Positions 43,398 through 52,291 of a stretch of DNA of 64,000 nucleotides are shown piece by piece. The position numbers and the translations under genes were made by a program. The stretch's first letter is position 1, and the number at the start of each line of letters is the position of its first letter. Under the pieces are notes generated by a model. That model did no database searches, was not told the origin of the DNA, and saw only the letters and a list, made by a program, of their open reading frames with translations. This stretch comes from Leucobacter rhizosphaerae (lineage in GTDB: Bacteria; Actinomycetota; Actinomycetes; Actinomycetales; Microbacteriaceae): positions 248,001 through 312,000 of the forward strand of contig NZ_CP095043.1 of assembly GCF_022919175.1 (NCBI RefSeq). The letters are read 5' to 3'.

Positions 43398-45193
43398 GGG
43401 TGCTCCCAACTGGGTTCCACAAGGTCGAGAAGGCTGTCACTTGGACGATCCTCAAAAGCGGCGGCGACTTCTGCCTCGGTGAACTTCGGAAGCACGTCGT
43501 GCCGAATTGCGATCCAGGCTGGTCCGTACTTGTTCCACCAATCCTCCTCAGACAGCGCGATTCGTCGAGCTTCGAACGCGTCTAGCAGGCTTAGCAGTCT
43601 GGGGAGGTGGTCCGGGGTGATGATGCAATTACCGCAGTGAAAACAATCCAGGAATGATGCCGAGCATCTGCGTCCAGTGAGTGGGTGATGCTCATGATCC
43701 TCGCAGTTGTTCCAGGCCGCTGATGACTGGCGATCCCGACTTCTGGTTGGCGTTGGCGCATTGATAGGGGTGATTTGCAACTGGTTGCGTCCGCTATTGC
43801 TGTGGAGCGCGCGAGTATGTGCGTCGTATGCTGCTTGTTCGACTTCCGTGAACGTTTCGGAAATCAGACCTTTCGCCCAATCGATCGTGGTCTGGTCTCC
43901 CGACAGGTAGTTGCGAAAGAGTACGGCTGTTGTGTTGCTGCGCGCCGCCGATGGGAGATGCCCGCCCAATTGCCGAGTGCGCCGTACGTCGATGCTTGTC
44001 TTTAGGCGGTTCGCGGTGAGTTGCAACGGCGGCTGCGATTGATCCTTTTGCTGTTCGTCCCCGTGTCGAGAAGTACCAGATTCGAGATTATGCTTCGCTA
44101 CCCATGAGGTCCATCGGAGTTGTGCGTTCAGTGCTGCAGCGAATGGATTGAAACACTGGGATTCTCGGGAGTTGGCTGTGTGATCCCAGATGGCCCAGAA
44201 TGATGGCGATTTAAGAGTGCGTCGTGCGGGCTCCATGAGCCGATGAAGCAAAAGGTACAGGCCACCGGGAGTGTGTAGTTCTCGACCAGGTGGGCCAATC
44301 TCCCAGATCGCTGTCTGATGCCATCTCCCCGCGCCTCGACGTCGTTTCAGGAGGGTCACCTCAACGGCGCGTTCATCGATGATGCGATGTTCAGCAGGCA
44401 GTTCTTTGATGACCTCTAGGTTCCAGCCCGTGAGTGAAATCATGAGCAGGAGCATCGGGTACAGGTCATTGCGAGTCACAAAGACTTGTTCGGCAGCTGC
44501 TGTCCGACTTGCGACAGACGACGGCGCTGCCTTGTCTCTCGACGTTGCCTGAGCAGAGTTTGGGGTCAGAGAAGGTTCGGGGTGCTTGCTGTCCTTGTGT
44601 TTGTCTAATCGACGGCGAAGCGTCGAGACGTCAGCGCGTGCAGCGGTGATGATGCTGGAGAGTTCCGTATCTGTGTACCCTGACACGGATCCTCGACGAG
44701 ATTGCCCGAAGACTCTGGGGCGGAGTCCCGCTTGGACCTCAGGGTTCACGAGGTTGCTAAGCGGCGGCAGGCCGCACAACAAGCCAATCTGGCGTACCTC
44801 GATACCGGATTGCACAGTGCCTATTGACTGAGCACGGATTCTTCGGAAGTACTCCACTTGCATGAGGGTGAGATTTGCGGGCGCGGAAGGTGGAGACGGT
44901 AGACCTCCAAGGAACCGAACAAATCTCGCAACGATACCCCAGGCGCTCATTGCCGACGACAGGGTTCGTAAGCCGCCGGAAGGCCCGACGCGCCTTGACC
45001 ATGCCGTGGCAAGGCTCTGATGCCAGCCCGGCAGGGGGAGAGTTTCGAAATCGAACGCTTTTCGGCGCCCGTCTTCGCCCAGAAAGTGCACCACTGAGCC
45101 TTCTAGCCCAGACGTGCGTGACGGCGCGGGCTCATAGTTCGCTGGAGGAACAGATGACCGCCGGCCGTTGCTAGTACTGCCTCGCCCACTCAT
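43394..45193 (-). CDS. Degenerate tyrosine-recombinase-like protein, second of the trio (599 aa)
   Basis: A TnpB-like partner recombinase. The fold is recognisable, but the catalytic set is not intact: where Arg I is expected the sequence reads SLTGWNLEVIKEL (Asn in place of Arg), and box II reads TSIDVRRTRQ, lacking the His. A NYLSGD segment lies where the Tyr would be. The C-terminus has a Cys/His cluster (CSASFLDCFHCGNC) likely to bind zinc. ATG 45193 overlaps the upstream stop (ATGA); the earlier frame start at 45238 would overlap by 49 bp and is rejected. It probably has a structural, DNA-binding role. Confidence 0.8.
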   Translation of the reverse strand: MSGRGSTSNGRRSSVPPANYEPAPSRTSGLEGSVVHFLGEDGRRKAFDFETLPLPGWHQSLATAWSRRVGPSGGLRTLSSAMSAWGIVARFVRFLGGLPSPPSAPANLTLMQVEYFRRIRAQSIGTVQSGIEVRQIGLLCGLPPLSNLVNPEVQAGLRPRVFGQSRRGSVSGYTDTELSSIITAARADVSTLRRRLDKHKDSKHPEPSLTPNSAQATSRDKAAPSSVASRTAAAEQVFVTRNDLYPMLLLMISLTGWNLEVIKELPAEHRIIDERAVEVTLLKRRRGAGRWHQTAIWEIGPPGRELHTPGGLYLLLHRLMEPARRTLKSPSFWAIWDHTANSRESQCFNPFAAALNAQLRWTSWVAKHNLESGTSRHGDEQQKDQSQPPLQLTANRLKTSIDVRRTRQLGGHLPSAARSNTTAVLFRNYLSGDQTTIDWAKGLISETFTEVEQAAYDAHTRALHSNSGRNQLQITPINAPTPTRSRDRQSSAAWNNCEDHEHHPLTGRRCSASFLDCFHCGNCIITPDHLPRLLSLLDAFEARRIALSEEDWWNKYGPAWIAIRHDVLPKFTEAEVAAAFEDRPSDSLLDLVEPSWEHP

Positions 45194-46659
45194 TGGGAAG
45201 CACCCAACTTGAAGGGTTCGACTCGCGGGTCGCTCCACTCATCCGGGATGAGGGCGAGTCGGGTTTCGAGTTCGAGCTCTTCAAGCGCATGGAGATAAAC
45301 CTGGGTGGTGGTAACACTGCGATGTCCAAGTGCGCGTCGTACCCAGTCGAGCGGGTCACCGAACACTCGCACGTAGTGAGAACGTTGCTCAGGACGCAAA
45401 TTCGAGAGAGCAGCAATATGGCCGCGCTGGAGTTGCTCCAATGTCAGCACTGCAAATGTGTGTCTCAAAAGATGTGCATGAGCGTGAACTCTCGCGCCCT
45501 TTGCCATGCACCGTGCATTGGCCTGTCGGAACACATCCTTCCAAGTCGATACAGCGACTGGCTGCCCTGTTTCAGAAAGCCACAATGCCGCAGGCTCTAA
45601 ACCCTCATCTGTCTCGACCATGAGGCGTAATCGTTCGGCAGGTGAGAGATTGCCTACACGGGTGCGGACGTGAACTCCGTCGTCAATCGCAGTAGTAACA
45701 AACCCGGATCCTCGATTGAACACTGATTTGCCCGAACTCTCATAGTCTCCGCGCGATTGAGCCATTTTGATCACATACTGACGATCAATGTCTATATACG
45801 CAGCGACGTCTGACAGAACGCTCGCGGGGACGTATACCCATCGTGCTGAACCCCACTTGGCGACAGCACCACTCAGCCAGAAACGGGAGTAACCCCGACC
45901 GGAGGCTTCTGGAATCTCTGTCACCAAGAGTGATGCTTGCTCGGTAAGACGCAGGCCGGTGCGAACCATAAAGTCAGCAAAAGTCGCGTTTCGGGCTGCC
46001 CATCGTCCGCGAAATCCGGGGTCTGGGAACCCTTCCATTGAATACCCTCGAATCCCAATGTCTCGCCATGTTCGGTAGGACGAGGCAGGCAACCATCGCA
46101 CGCGATCTCTCTGGCGATCATGCGAATAGGTGGCCGCGGTAGGTCCGGCTTGCCGTCGTGAGGTCTCCGGCCGTGACCTGCTATCTCGTTGCGGGATCGG
46201 ATTCACCGAGATATTCCCTCGCGAGGTTTGCCAGCGGAAGAAACGGTTCTGTGCGCTAACTTCTCGATCCCAGGTAGCGCCGCTCACTTGCGGTCCCTGC
46301 GGATCCTGACGCCGCCAGATCAGATATGCCAAGTGATCGAGCTCCCGCGTTGCTCTCCAGTCAGAGATTCCTCGATTATGGTGAAGAAAGTTGAAATATA
46401 AGACCAGATCGTTTGCGTAGCCGACTCGAGTTGACATCCGTGCAGATAGCATCTCGGTGGAGTAAAAGAATTCGTTCAACTCGCGGTCGTATCGCCACCT
46501 TGGCGACATCAGAAAGGGTGTCCCTAGTGGCACTCCGAGGTCGTTCCACCATTTCTGTGAAACTGGACCCGATGCGGGACCTGGGCCGGGCTCTTCAAAT
46601 CGGAAGCAGCGCCAGCGCTCACTTCCAGAAATGATGGACTGGTCGGCCTCTTTGCTCAC
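45190..46659 (-). CDS. Tyrosine recombinase, first of the trio (TnpA-like, 489 aa)
   Basis: The canonical catalytic recombinase of the island. All parts are visible: VRTGLRLTEQASL (Arg I), a VAKWGSARWVYVP beta-hairpin lysine, HAHLLRHTFAVLTLE (box II, HxxR) and LGHRSVTTTQVYLH (box III His and Tyr nucleophile). An N-terminal core-binding domain (about 70-190) precedes it. The GTG start at 46659 lies only about 65 bp from the right end of the island, the arrangement of Tn554 tnpA. It heads a four-gene operon in which every junction is a 4-bp start/stop overlap, so the four proteins are made in coupled amounts. Confidence 0.9.
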   Translation of the reverse strand: MSKEADQSIISGSERWRCFRFEEPGPGPASGPVSQKWWNDLGVPLGTPFLMSPRWRYDRELNEFFYSTEMLSARMSTRVGYANDLVLYFNFLHHNRGISDWRATRELDHLAYLIWRRQDPQGPQVSGATWDREVSAQNRFFRWQTSRGNISVNPIPQRDSRSRPETSRRQAGPTAATYSHDRQRDRVRWLPASSYRTWRDIGIRGYSMEGFPDPGFRGRWAARNATFADFMVRTGLRLTEQASLLVTEIPEASGRGYSRFWLSGAVAKWGSARWVYVPASVLSDVAAYIDIDRQYVIKMAQSRGDYESSGKSVFNRGSGFVTTAIDDGVHVRTRVGNLSPAERLRLMVETDEGLEPAALWLSETGQPVAVSTWKDVFRQANARCMAKGARVHAHAHLLRHTFAVLTLEQLQRGHIAALSNLRPEQRSHYVRVFGDPLDWVRRALGHRSVTTTQVYLHALEELELETRLALIPDEWSDPRVEPFKLGASQ

Positions 46660-46723
46660 AATTGGATGCTAAGCGAGGGACGGTTCTTTGTGAACAGTAG
46701 ATAGGCACAAACACCCGATACAA

Positions 46724-46726
46724 GCT
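46724..46726. other. Right junction of the island (candidate core GCT)
   Basis: comM similarity resumes at CTCGCCGCGAACCC right after CGATACAA. The GCT at 46724-46726 matches the left junction. The inner side, reversed, reads TTGTATCGGG and partly matches the left inner end. Confidence 0.55.
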
Positions 46727-47222
46727 CGCCGCGAACCCGTGCCCGTGCGGCTACGCCGGGTCGCCCGACACCGTGGCGCAGTGCCGCTGCGCCGCTCACA
46801 CCCGGGTCCGATACCTGCAGCGCATCTCGGGTCCGCTCGGCGATCGGATCGATCTGCGGCTCACGGTGCGACGCGTGCCGACGGTTCTGCTGCAGGGTTC
46901 GGGTGCTCGCACCGAGACGAGCGGGGAGCTCCGAGCGAGGGTCACCGGGGCTCGCGAAGCGGCCGCTCATCGGCTGCGTCGCACGCCCTGGCGGGTCAAT
47001 GCTGAGGTGCCGGGGACCTGGCTGCGCAGCCCGGAGATGCGGCTCCCACGCGGCGATACCGCGGTCCTCGACCGGGCGCTCGCCCGGGGAGGTCTCACGA
47101 TGCGGGGGTACGACCGGGTACTGCGGGTGGCGTGGACGATCGCCGACCTCGCGGGGCGCGACCGCCCCGTGCGCAGCGATCTCTCTCGTGCACTGGTGCT
47201 GCGGGGCGGTGATCTGCCGTGA
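46725..47222 (+). pseudogene. comM: comM, 3' part
   Basis: The last 165 codons of ComM, in frame, beginning at AANPCPCG, the family's cysteine-containing block, and including RISGPLGDRIDL (sensor/arginine-finger region) and the C-terminal helical domain. There is no start codon or ribosome site at its head, so it is not expected to be translated as a separate protein. Joined to 30711-31801 it would give a ComM of about 528 residues, close to the family's usual 500 or so. Its stop overlaps the dprA start by 4 bp. Confidence 0.93.
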
Positions 47223-48580
47223 CCGGCGGCACTGGGAGGAACGGAGCCGTGGAGATCCGCGCGGATGCCTCGTTGCGCCGGGAACTGGAGGAGTTGGTGC
47301 CCGGTGTGCGGGGCGCCTCGTCTCAGGGCTTGACGCCGGCTGCGGCCGATGCACTGCTCGCCAGCATCGTGTGGTCGCACGTCGTCGAGCCAGGGGATGC
47401 GGTGGCCGGCACCCTGATCGCGCACCTCGGTGCTGGGACCGCCATCGATCTGGTCGCTTCTCGAACGACCGGGGCACAGCTGTGCGCTGCGCTGCGTGGG
47501 CGAGGTCACGACGAGGTGACGCCGCGCCAGGCTTCCGCGGCCATCGCGCGCTGGGCACCCCGACTGAATCGGTCCGTCGTCATGGACGGGATTGCACGAG
47601 CTCGGGCACGAGGGATCAGCGTCGTGGCACCCGGGACCGACCACTGGCCCGCATCCCTGGACGACCTGGGGGCGCACGCGCCAGTGCTCCTCTGGCTTCG
47701 GGGAGATGCGGCCCTGCTGTGTGCACCCGCGCTCGCCGTCGTGGGTGCACGCGCGAGCACCGGGTACGGGGCCCACGTCACTGCGGAGCTCACGGGTGAC
47801 GCGTGCGGAGCCGGGGTCGCGATCGTCTCCGGCGCCGCGTACGGCATCGACGCGGTCGCGCACCGTGCCGCGCTCGCGCTCGGCACCCCCACGATCGCGG
47901 TTCTTGCGGGTGGTGCGGACCGGTCGTACCCGAGCGGCCACCGCCAGCTGCTCGAACACATCGCATCGGTCGGCGCGGTCTGCTCGGAGATGGCGCCGGG
48001 GTCGGCTCCCACACGATGGCGGTTCCTGCAGCGCAACCGCGTCATCGCGGCGCTCGCTCGGGCGACCCTCGTCACCGAGGCCGGCCCCCGCTCGGGATCG
48101 CTGAACACCGCGGGCCACGCCGCCGAGCTCGGCCGGGCGCTCGGCGCCGTTCCCGGTCCGATCACGAGTGCTGCCTCGGTGGGCTGCCACCGACTGATCC
48201 GGGAGTACGGCGCGTCGCTCATCACCGACGGGCGCGACCTGCGTGAGCTTCTCGGGATTCCGGAGGATGCGCCACTGGGGGAGTTGCTGCCCGGCGGGTC
48301 ACTGCCCGGGCAGTCACCGCCCGGGCAGTCACCGCCCGGGGAGTCACCGCCCGGGGAGTCAACGTCCGAGGGGTCGCGCGAGTCCGCGGTGCACCGGCGG
48401 GTGGTCGATGCCCTGCCGCTGCGCGGGGCCCGGACCTCGCACGAGGTTGCCCGCCGAGCCGGTCTCGCCCTCGACGACACGAGCGCCGCGCTCGCCGAGC
48501 TGGAACTGCTCGGCAGGGTGCGGCGACGCGACTCGCCGGGAGATCCCGAGGAACTGTGGGGGTTGGAGCGAGGACAATGA
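47219..48580 (+). CDS. dprA: DNA processing protein DprA
   Basis: A 453-residue DprA/Smf protein, which loads RecA on incoming single-stranded DNA. The Rossmann core is visible: LAVVGARASTGYGAHVT, then SGAAYGIDAVAHRAAL, AGGADRSYPSGHRQLL and VTEAGPRSGSLNTAGHAAELGR. The C-terminus has a winged-helix-like domain (about 395-450). Between them is a linker of five five-residue Pro/Gly/Ser repeats. GTG 47219 overlaps the comM stop; splitting of comM by the island may therefore weaken dprA translation, which would otherwise be coupled. Confidence 0.92.
   Translation: MTGGTGRNGAVEIRADASLRRELEELVPGVRGASSQGLTPAAADALLASIVWSHVVEPGDAVAGTLIAHLGAGTAIDLVASRTTGAQLCAALRGRGHDEVTPRQASAAIARWAPRLNRSVVMDGIARARARGISVVAPGTDHWPASLDDLGAHAPVLLWLRGDAALLCAPALAVVGARASTGYGAHVTAELTGDACGAGVAIVSGAAYGIDAVAHRAALALGTPTIAVLAGGADRSYPSGHRQLLEHIASVGAVCSEMAPGSAPTRWRFLQRNRVIAALARATLVTEAGPRSGSLNTAGHAAELGRALGAVPGPITSAASVGCHRLIREYGASLITDGRDLRELLGIPEDAPLGELLPGGSLPGQSPPGQSPPGESPPGESTSEGSRESAVHRRVVDALPLRGARTSHEVARRAGLALDDTSAALAELELLGRVRRRDSPGDPEELWGLERGQ
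48284..48358 (+). repeat. 15-bp tandem repeat in dprA linker
   Basis: Four 15-bp units (48299-48358), plus a diverged one before them, encode LPGGS-LPGQS-PPGQS-PPGES-PPGES. In frame, in the linker before the DprA winged helix; copy number is likely to vary between strains. Confidence 0.8.
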
Positions 48581-48584
48581 GACC

Positions 48585-49544
48585 ATGCAGCTCCGTGACG
48601 CCATCGACGCGTTCCTCACGGCGGTCCGGCTCGAGTACGGGTACTCGGAGCACACCGTCCGTGCGTATCGGCGCGATCTGCTCGGCTTCGCGGACTACGC
48701 CGAGGAGCAGCAAGCCCGCGACGTGCGCGACTGCGACATCGAACTCATGCGGGGATGGTTGTGGACCCGCCAGCAGGCGAACCTCGCACCCTCCACGCTC
48801 GCCCGCAACGTCGCGACGCTCAAGTCCCTGGGCGTCTGGCTCGAGCGCACGCAGCTCGTGCCCGGCAACCCGGCGTCACGGCTCCGAGCGCCACGTGCTC
48901 CCCGAACACTGCCGCGAGTGCTCGCCGATGAGCAGATCACCCGAATCCTCGACCGCGCCGCGGCTCGAGCGGCCACCGGCGACCCGGATCAGCTTCGGGA
49001 CCACGCCGTGCTCGAGCTACTGTATGCCTCCGCGCTGCGCGTCTCCGAGCTGTGCACCCTGCCGCGCGAGGGATTCGACCGGCGGCAGCGCACCGTGAGG
49101 GTCCTCGGCAAGGGCGGCAAGGAGCGAGTCGTGCCGCTGGGAGCGCCGGCCGCCGCAGCACTCGAGGCCTATCTCGCCACGGGGAGACCGGCGCTCGCCG
49201 CACGTGCTGCGGAAGCCCGCGCCGCGGAAGCCCGAGCCCGCACGGCTATCCAGACCGAACACCGCACGGATTTTCTGTTCCTCGGGAGTCGTGGGGGACC
49301 GCTCGGCGCCAATGCCGTCTATCGGCTCGTCGCGCGGGAGCTGCAGCAGGAGCCCGGGGGCGGCCCGCGCGGTCCGCACACGCTGCGGCACACGGCGGCG
49401 ACGCATCTGCTGAACGGTGGCGCGGACCTGCGGGTGGTGCAGGAAGTGCTCGGTCACTCGAGTCTCGCGAGCACCCAGGTCTACACACACGTCTCGACCG
49501 AGCGTCTTGCCGAGAGCTACCGGCAGGCGCACCCGCGCGCGTAG
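48585..49544 (+). CDS. xerC: Tyrosine recombinase XerC-like
   Basis: A 319-residue recombinase with a SAM-like core-binding domain (residues 1-90) and catalytic domain. Visible: ASALRVSELCTLPR (Arg I), HTLRHTAATHLL (box II, HxxR) and LGHSSLASTQVYTHVS (box III, Tyr nucleophile). Position after dprA and before rpsB is the usual actinobacterial xerC locus, where the protein resolves chromosome dimers at dif. An insertion of about 15 Ala/Arg/Glu-rich residues (near 205-222) precedes an FLFLGSRGGPLG block. It is host-encoded and distinct from the island recombinases. Confidence 0.88.
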   Translation: MQLRDAIDAFLTAVRLEYGYSEHTVRAYRRDLLGFADYAEEQQARDVRDCDIELMRGWLWTRQQANLAPSTLARNVATLKSLGVWLERTQLVPGNPASRLRAPRAPRTLPRVLADEQITRILDRAAARAATGDPDQLRDHAVLELLYASALRVSELCTLPREGFDRRQRTVRVLGKGGKERVVPLGAPAAAALEAYLATGRPALAARAAEARAAEARARTAIQTEHRTDFLFLGSRGGPLGANAVYRLVARELQQEPGGGPRGPHTLRHTAATHLLNGGADLRVVQEVLGHSSLASTQVYTHVSTERLAESYRQAHPRA

Positions 49545-49547
49545 CCG

Positions 49548-50081
49548 TCACCACGGCACCAGACGCGGCCGACCGAGGAAGTAGCGGAGCGGGTTGACGT
49601 AGTCGCCGTCGACGCGCACCCCGAGATGGATGCACTCGACCGATCCCGCAGCTCCGATGCAGTGGCCCCCCGTGCCCACCGTGCCGAGGGGCGCCGCGGC
49701 CGGCACGGCGTCACCCGCGGCCAACCCGCTCGACACCGGTTCGATCGACACGACCGTGTGCGCGTCCACCCGAATCGAGATCAACTCCCGCCCCGCGACG
49801 GCTCCCGCGAACGTGACGGTCCCTGCGGCAGGGGCGACCACGACCGCACCGGTGGTCGTCGGCAGGTCGATGCCGCGATGACCCGACCCGTAGGGGTGCG
49901 GCGGAGGTCGGTACGGTCCGGTCACCCGGAATGGTGCGTGCAGCGGCGGGATCCAGCGTCCCGCCCCGTCCCCGCCGGTGGTGGGGTGGGTGAACGGAAG
50001 AAGTACCGCGAGGATCGTCAGCCCCGCGAGGATTCCGCGCACGCCGAGTGCCCGACGCGGGATCCCGAAGTAGCGGTGCAT
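49548..50081 (-). CDS. M23-family peptidase-like protein with altered active-site residue
   Basis: A 177-residue exported protein of the M23/LytM-fold family. One hydrophobic N-terminal segment (about 14-30) serves as signal or anchor. The metal ligands GHRGID (His and Asp) and the last histidine in CIHLGV are present, but the family's HxH is here Cys-Ile-His, so the general-acid histidine is replaced. It may be an inactive regulator of another cell-wall hydrolase (as with some LytM factors), or a variant active enzyme. ATG 50081 gives a normal signal; longer frames upstream run into the rpsB leader. Confidence 0.75.
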   Translation of the reverse strand: MHRYFGIPRRALGVRGILAGLTILAVLLPFTHPTTGGDGAGRWIPPLHAPFRVTGPYRPPPHPYGSGHRGIDLPTTTGAVVVAPAAGTVTFAGAVAGRELISIRVDAHTVVSIEPVSSGLAAGDAVPAAAPLGTVGTGGHCIGAAGSVECIHLGVRVDGDYVNPLRYFLGRPRLVPW

Positions 50082-50404
50082 GCGATCCAGGGTGGCGCGC
50101 CGGCGGGGCGGGGGAGGCGGTTCGACTCGATCGGGGGAAACCTCGCCCCGGGCTCGCAGAGCGGTCAGGATGTGAGCGGAGATTCCGGGCGCGCCCCGCG
50201 CACCGTCGGGGCGCCGCGGGTGGTACACTGGTCGCTGCGCCTCGAAAGAGGTGACTTCGCGTGCCCACTCACCGGAGTGACGCCATCGGTCCCTGTGCGA
50301 ATAGCTCAGGGCGGCTGATCCCGCGGGCACCAGGATCTGGCTGCATCCGCAGCCGAACAACCGCAAACGCGTGCTCGTTCGAGCGCGCAGAACAGGAGAC
50401 GGCA
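50082..50404 (+). other. Leader region of rpsB
   Basis: 323 bp between the divergent M23-like gene and rpsB. TACACT at 50224-50229 is a good -10 box; a matching -35 is not clear. The implied untranslated leader of about 170 bases could be the place where S2 regulates its own mRNA, as in other bacteria. AGGAGA lies just before the rpsB ATG. Confidence 0.5.
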
Positions 50405-51289
50405 ATGGCCGTTGTAACCATGCGCCAGCTGCTCGACAGCGGCGTCCACTTCGGACACCAGACGCGTCGCTGGAACCCGAAGATGAAGCGCTTCATCTTC
50501 ACCGAGCGCTCGGGCATCTACATCATCGACCTGCAGCAGTCGCTCGGGTACATCGATGCCGCCTACGACTTCGTGAAGAGCACCGTCGCACGCGGCGGCA
50601 ACATCCTCTTCGTCGGTACGAAGAAGCAGGCGCAGGAGGCCGTCGCCGAGCAGGCGACCCGCGTCAACCAGCCCTACGTGAACCAGCGCTGGCTCGGTGG
50701 TCTGCTGACCAACTTCCAGACCGTCACCAAGCGCCTCGAGCGCATGAAGGAGCTCGAGCAGCTCGACTTCGAGGGCACCACGAGCGGCTTCACCAAGAAG
50801 GAGCTGCTGCTCAAGAAGCGCGAGCTCGACAAGCTGCAGAAGTCGCTGGGCGGCATCCGTCACATGACCAAGACCCCCTCGGCGCTCTGGATCATCGACA
50901 CCAAGAAGGAGCACCTCGCGATCGACGAGGCGAAGAAGCTCGGGATCCCCGTGATCGCGATCCTCGACACCAACTGCGATCCCGACGAGGTCACCTACCC
51001 GATCCCGGGCAACGACGACGCCATCCGCTCGGTTGCGCTGCTCACCCGCGTGATCGCCGACGCCGTCGCCGAGGGCCTCATGGAGCGCCATCAGAAGCCG
51101 GAAGAGGGCGCAGCCGCTGCTGAGCCGCTCGCCGAGTGGGAGGTCGAGCTCCTCAACGCCGATGCCAAGCCCGCCGAGGACGCCGCCGCTGAGGCCGCTC
51201 CCGCCGCAGCTGAGGCACCCGCAGCCGAGGAGGCTCCCGCAGCTGCCGAGGCCGCAACCGAGGCTCCCGCCGAGGCGGCTGCCGAGTAG
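50405..51289 (+). CDS. rpsB: 30S ribosomal protein S2
   Basis: A 294-residue S2 protein of the small ribosomal subunit. The N-terminus [20 protein letters not shown] is the family signature start, and [17 protein letters not shown] is also conserved. The last 45 residues are an Ala/Glu/Pro-rich extension, common in Actinobacteria. ATG 50405 follows AGGAGA with proper spacing. It is followed after 46 bp by tsf, the usual rpsB-tsf operon. Confidence 0.97.
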   Translation: MAVVTMRQLLDSGVHFGHQTRRWNPKMKRFIFTERSGIYIIDLQQSLGYIDAAYDFVKSTVARGGNILFVGTKKQAQEAVAEQATRVNQPYVNQRWLGGLLTNFQTVTKRLERMKELEQLDFEGTTSGFTKKELLLKKRELDKLQKSLGGIRHMTKTPSALWIIDTKKEHLAIDEAKKLGIPVIAILDTNCDPDEVTYPIPGNDDAIRSVALLTRVIADAVAEGLMERHQKPEEGAAAAEPLAEWEVELLNADAKPAEDAAAEAAPAAAEAPAAEEAPAAAEAATEAPAEAAAE

Positions 51290-51335
51290 TCTCGGCCCCA
51301 CGTTTTCGTCTGAACGAACAGTTAAGGAGTAACAG

Positions 51336-52166
51336 ATGGCTGCAGTAACCATGGCCGCTGTGAAGGAGCTGCGCGAGCGTCTCGGCGCCGGCATGCTCGA
51401 CAGCAAGAACGCACTGACCGAGGCGGATGGCGACATCGAGAAGGCCATTGAGATCCTGCGTCTCAAGGGACTCAAGGGTGTCGCGAAGCGCGGCGATCGC
51501 GAAGCGAGCGAGGGCCTCGTGGCCGTCAAGCAGAGCGACGGCGCCGCCACGATGATCGAGTTCGTCTGCGAGACCGACTTCGTCGCGAAGAACGAGAAGT
51601 TCATCGCGCTCGCCGATCGGGTGCTGGAGGCCGTCGTGGCCGCCGGTGCGTCGAACGCCGAGGAGGCCCTCGCCGCTCCCGCCGAGGGCAAGACCGTGGG
51701 TGAGGTCATCACCGACGAGTCCGCCATCATGGGCGAGCGGATCGTGCTGCGCAAGGTCTCGCGCGTCGAGGCTCCGAGCACCGCGGTCTACCTGCACCGC
51801 ACCTCGAAGGATCTGCCGCCGCAGATCGGCGTGGTCGTCGGCTACGAGGGCGACGATGCGAAGGCCGCACTGAGCATCGCTCAGCACATCTCCTTCGCCG
51901 ATCCGCTCTACGTCACCCGCGACGAGGTCCCCGCGGCCGACGTCGACAAGGAGCGCGAGATCGTCACCGAGATCTCGAAGAACGAGGGCAAGCCCGAGGC
52001 CGCCCTGCCGAAGATCGTCGAGGGGCGTCTGAACGCGTTCTTCAAGCAGGTCGTGCTCAACGAGCAGGTGCACGCGCTTGATGACGAGAAGCGCGACGTG
52101 AAGAAGGTCGCCGACGCGGCCGGCATCACCGTCACGTCGTTCGCGCGCAGCAAGGTCGGCGCGTAA
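51336..52166 (+). CDS. tsf: Elongation factor Ts
   Basis: A 276-residue EF-Ts, which recycles EF-Tu by exchanging GDP for GTP. The N-terminal UBA-like helix bundle (VKELRERLGAGMLDSKNAL) and the TDFVAKNE signature are visible, followed by two dimerisation-type core subdomains. ATG 51336 follows AAGGAG. A strong terminator lies 12 bp after the stop, so the rpsB-tsf operon ends here. Confidence 0.97.
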   Translation: MAAVTMAAVKELRERLGAGMLDSKNALTEADGDIEKAIEILRLKGLKGVAKRGDREASEGLVAVKQSDGAATMIEFVCETDFVAKNEKFIALADRVLEAVVAAGASNAEEALAAPAEGKTVGEVITDESAIMGERIVLRKVSRVEAPSTAVYLHRTSKDLPPQIGVVVGYEGDDAKAALSIAQHISFADPLYVTRDEVPAADVDKEREIVTEISKNEGKPEAALPKIVEGRLNAFFKQVVLNEQVHALDDEKRDVKKVADAAGITVTSFARSKVGA

Positions 52167-52177
52167 CCACGGCATCC

Positions 52178-52207
52178 AGGAGGCCCGGGCATTCGCTCGG
52201 GCCTCCT
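52178..52207 (+). terminator. Terminator of rpsB-tsf
   Basis: A 10-bp perfect inverted repeat, 52178-52187 with 52198-52207, loop of 10 bases, followed by TACT. It separates tsf from pyrH, which has its own promoter region. Confidence 0.75.
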
Positions 52208-52291
52208 TACTGTGCCCGGCCTGTGCACAGCTGCTGCGCGTCCCCCTCATCACCACTACGCTGATCTGAGACTCGAAGAAGGAGATCACCC

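Larger units (their letters stand above)
31802..46723. mobile_element. About 14.9-kb Tn554/RIT-like genomic island inserted in comM, carrying defence genes
   Basis: The limits are set by the two halves of comM. The inside is visibly AT-richer, with codon use unlike the flanks. Left part: plus-strand cargo (unknown genes, RloC-like ATPase, CBASS). Right part: a minus-strand operon of three tyrosine-recombinase-like genes and a small TnpC-like gene, converging on the cargo. Both junctions share GCT. Just inside, the left end reads TTGTGTACG and the right end, reversed, TTGTATCGG, an imperfect inverted terminal match. Fusing the flanks at GCT gives an open comM frame. No tRNA target and no long direct repeats are present, which fits Tn554-like integration. 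Exact ends are uncertain by a few bases. Confidence 0.85.

Noticed and set aside
45190..46659. A retrotransposon or phage integrase at the right island end
   Set aside because: No reverse transcriptase, phage structural or tRNA-attachment features are present; the operon layout fits Tn554/RIT-like recombinases better.
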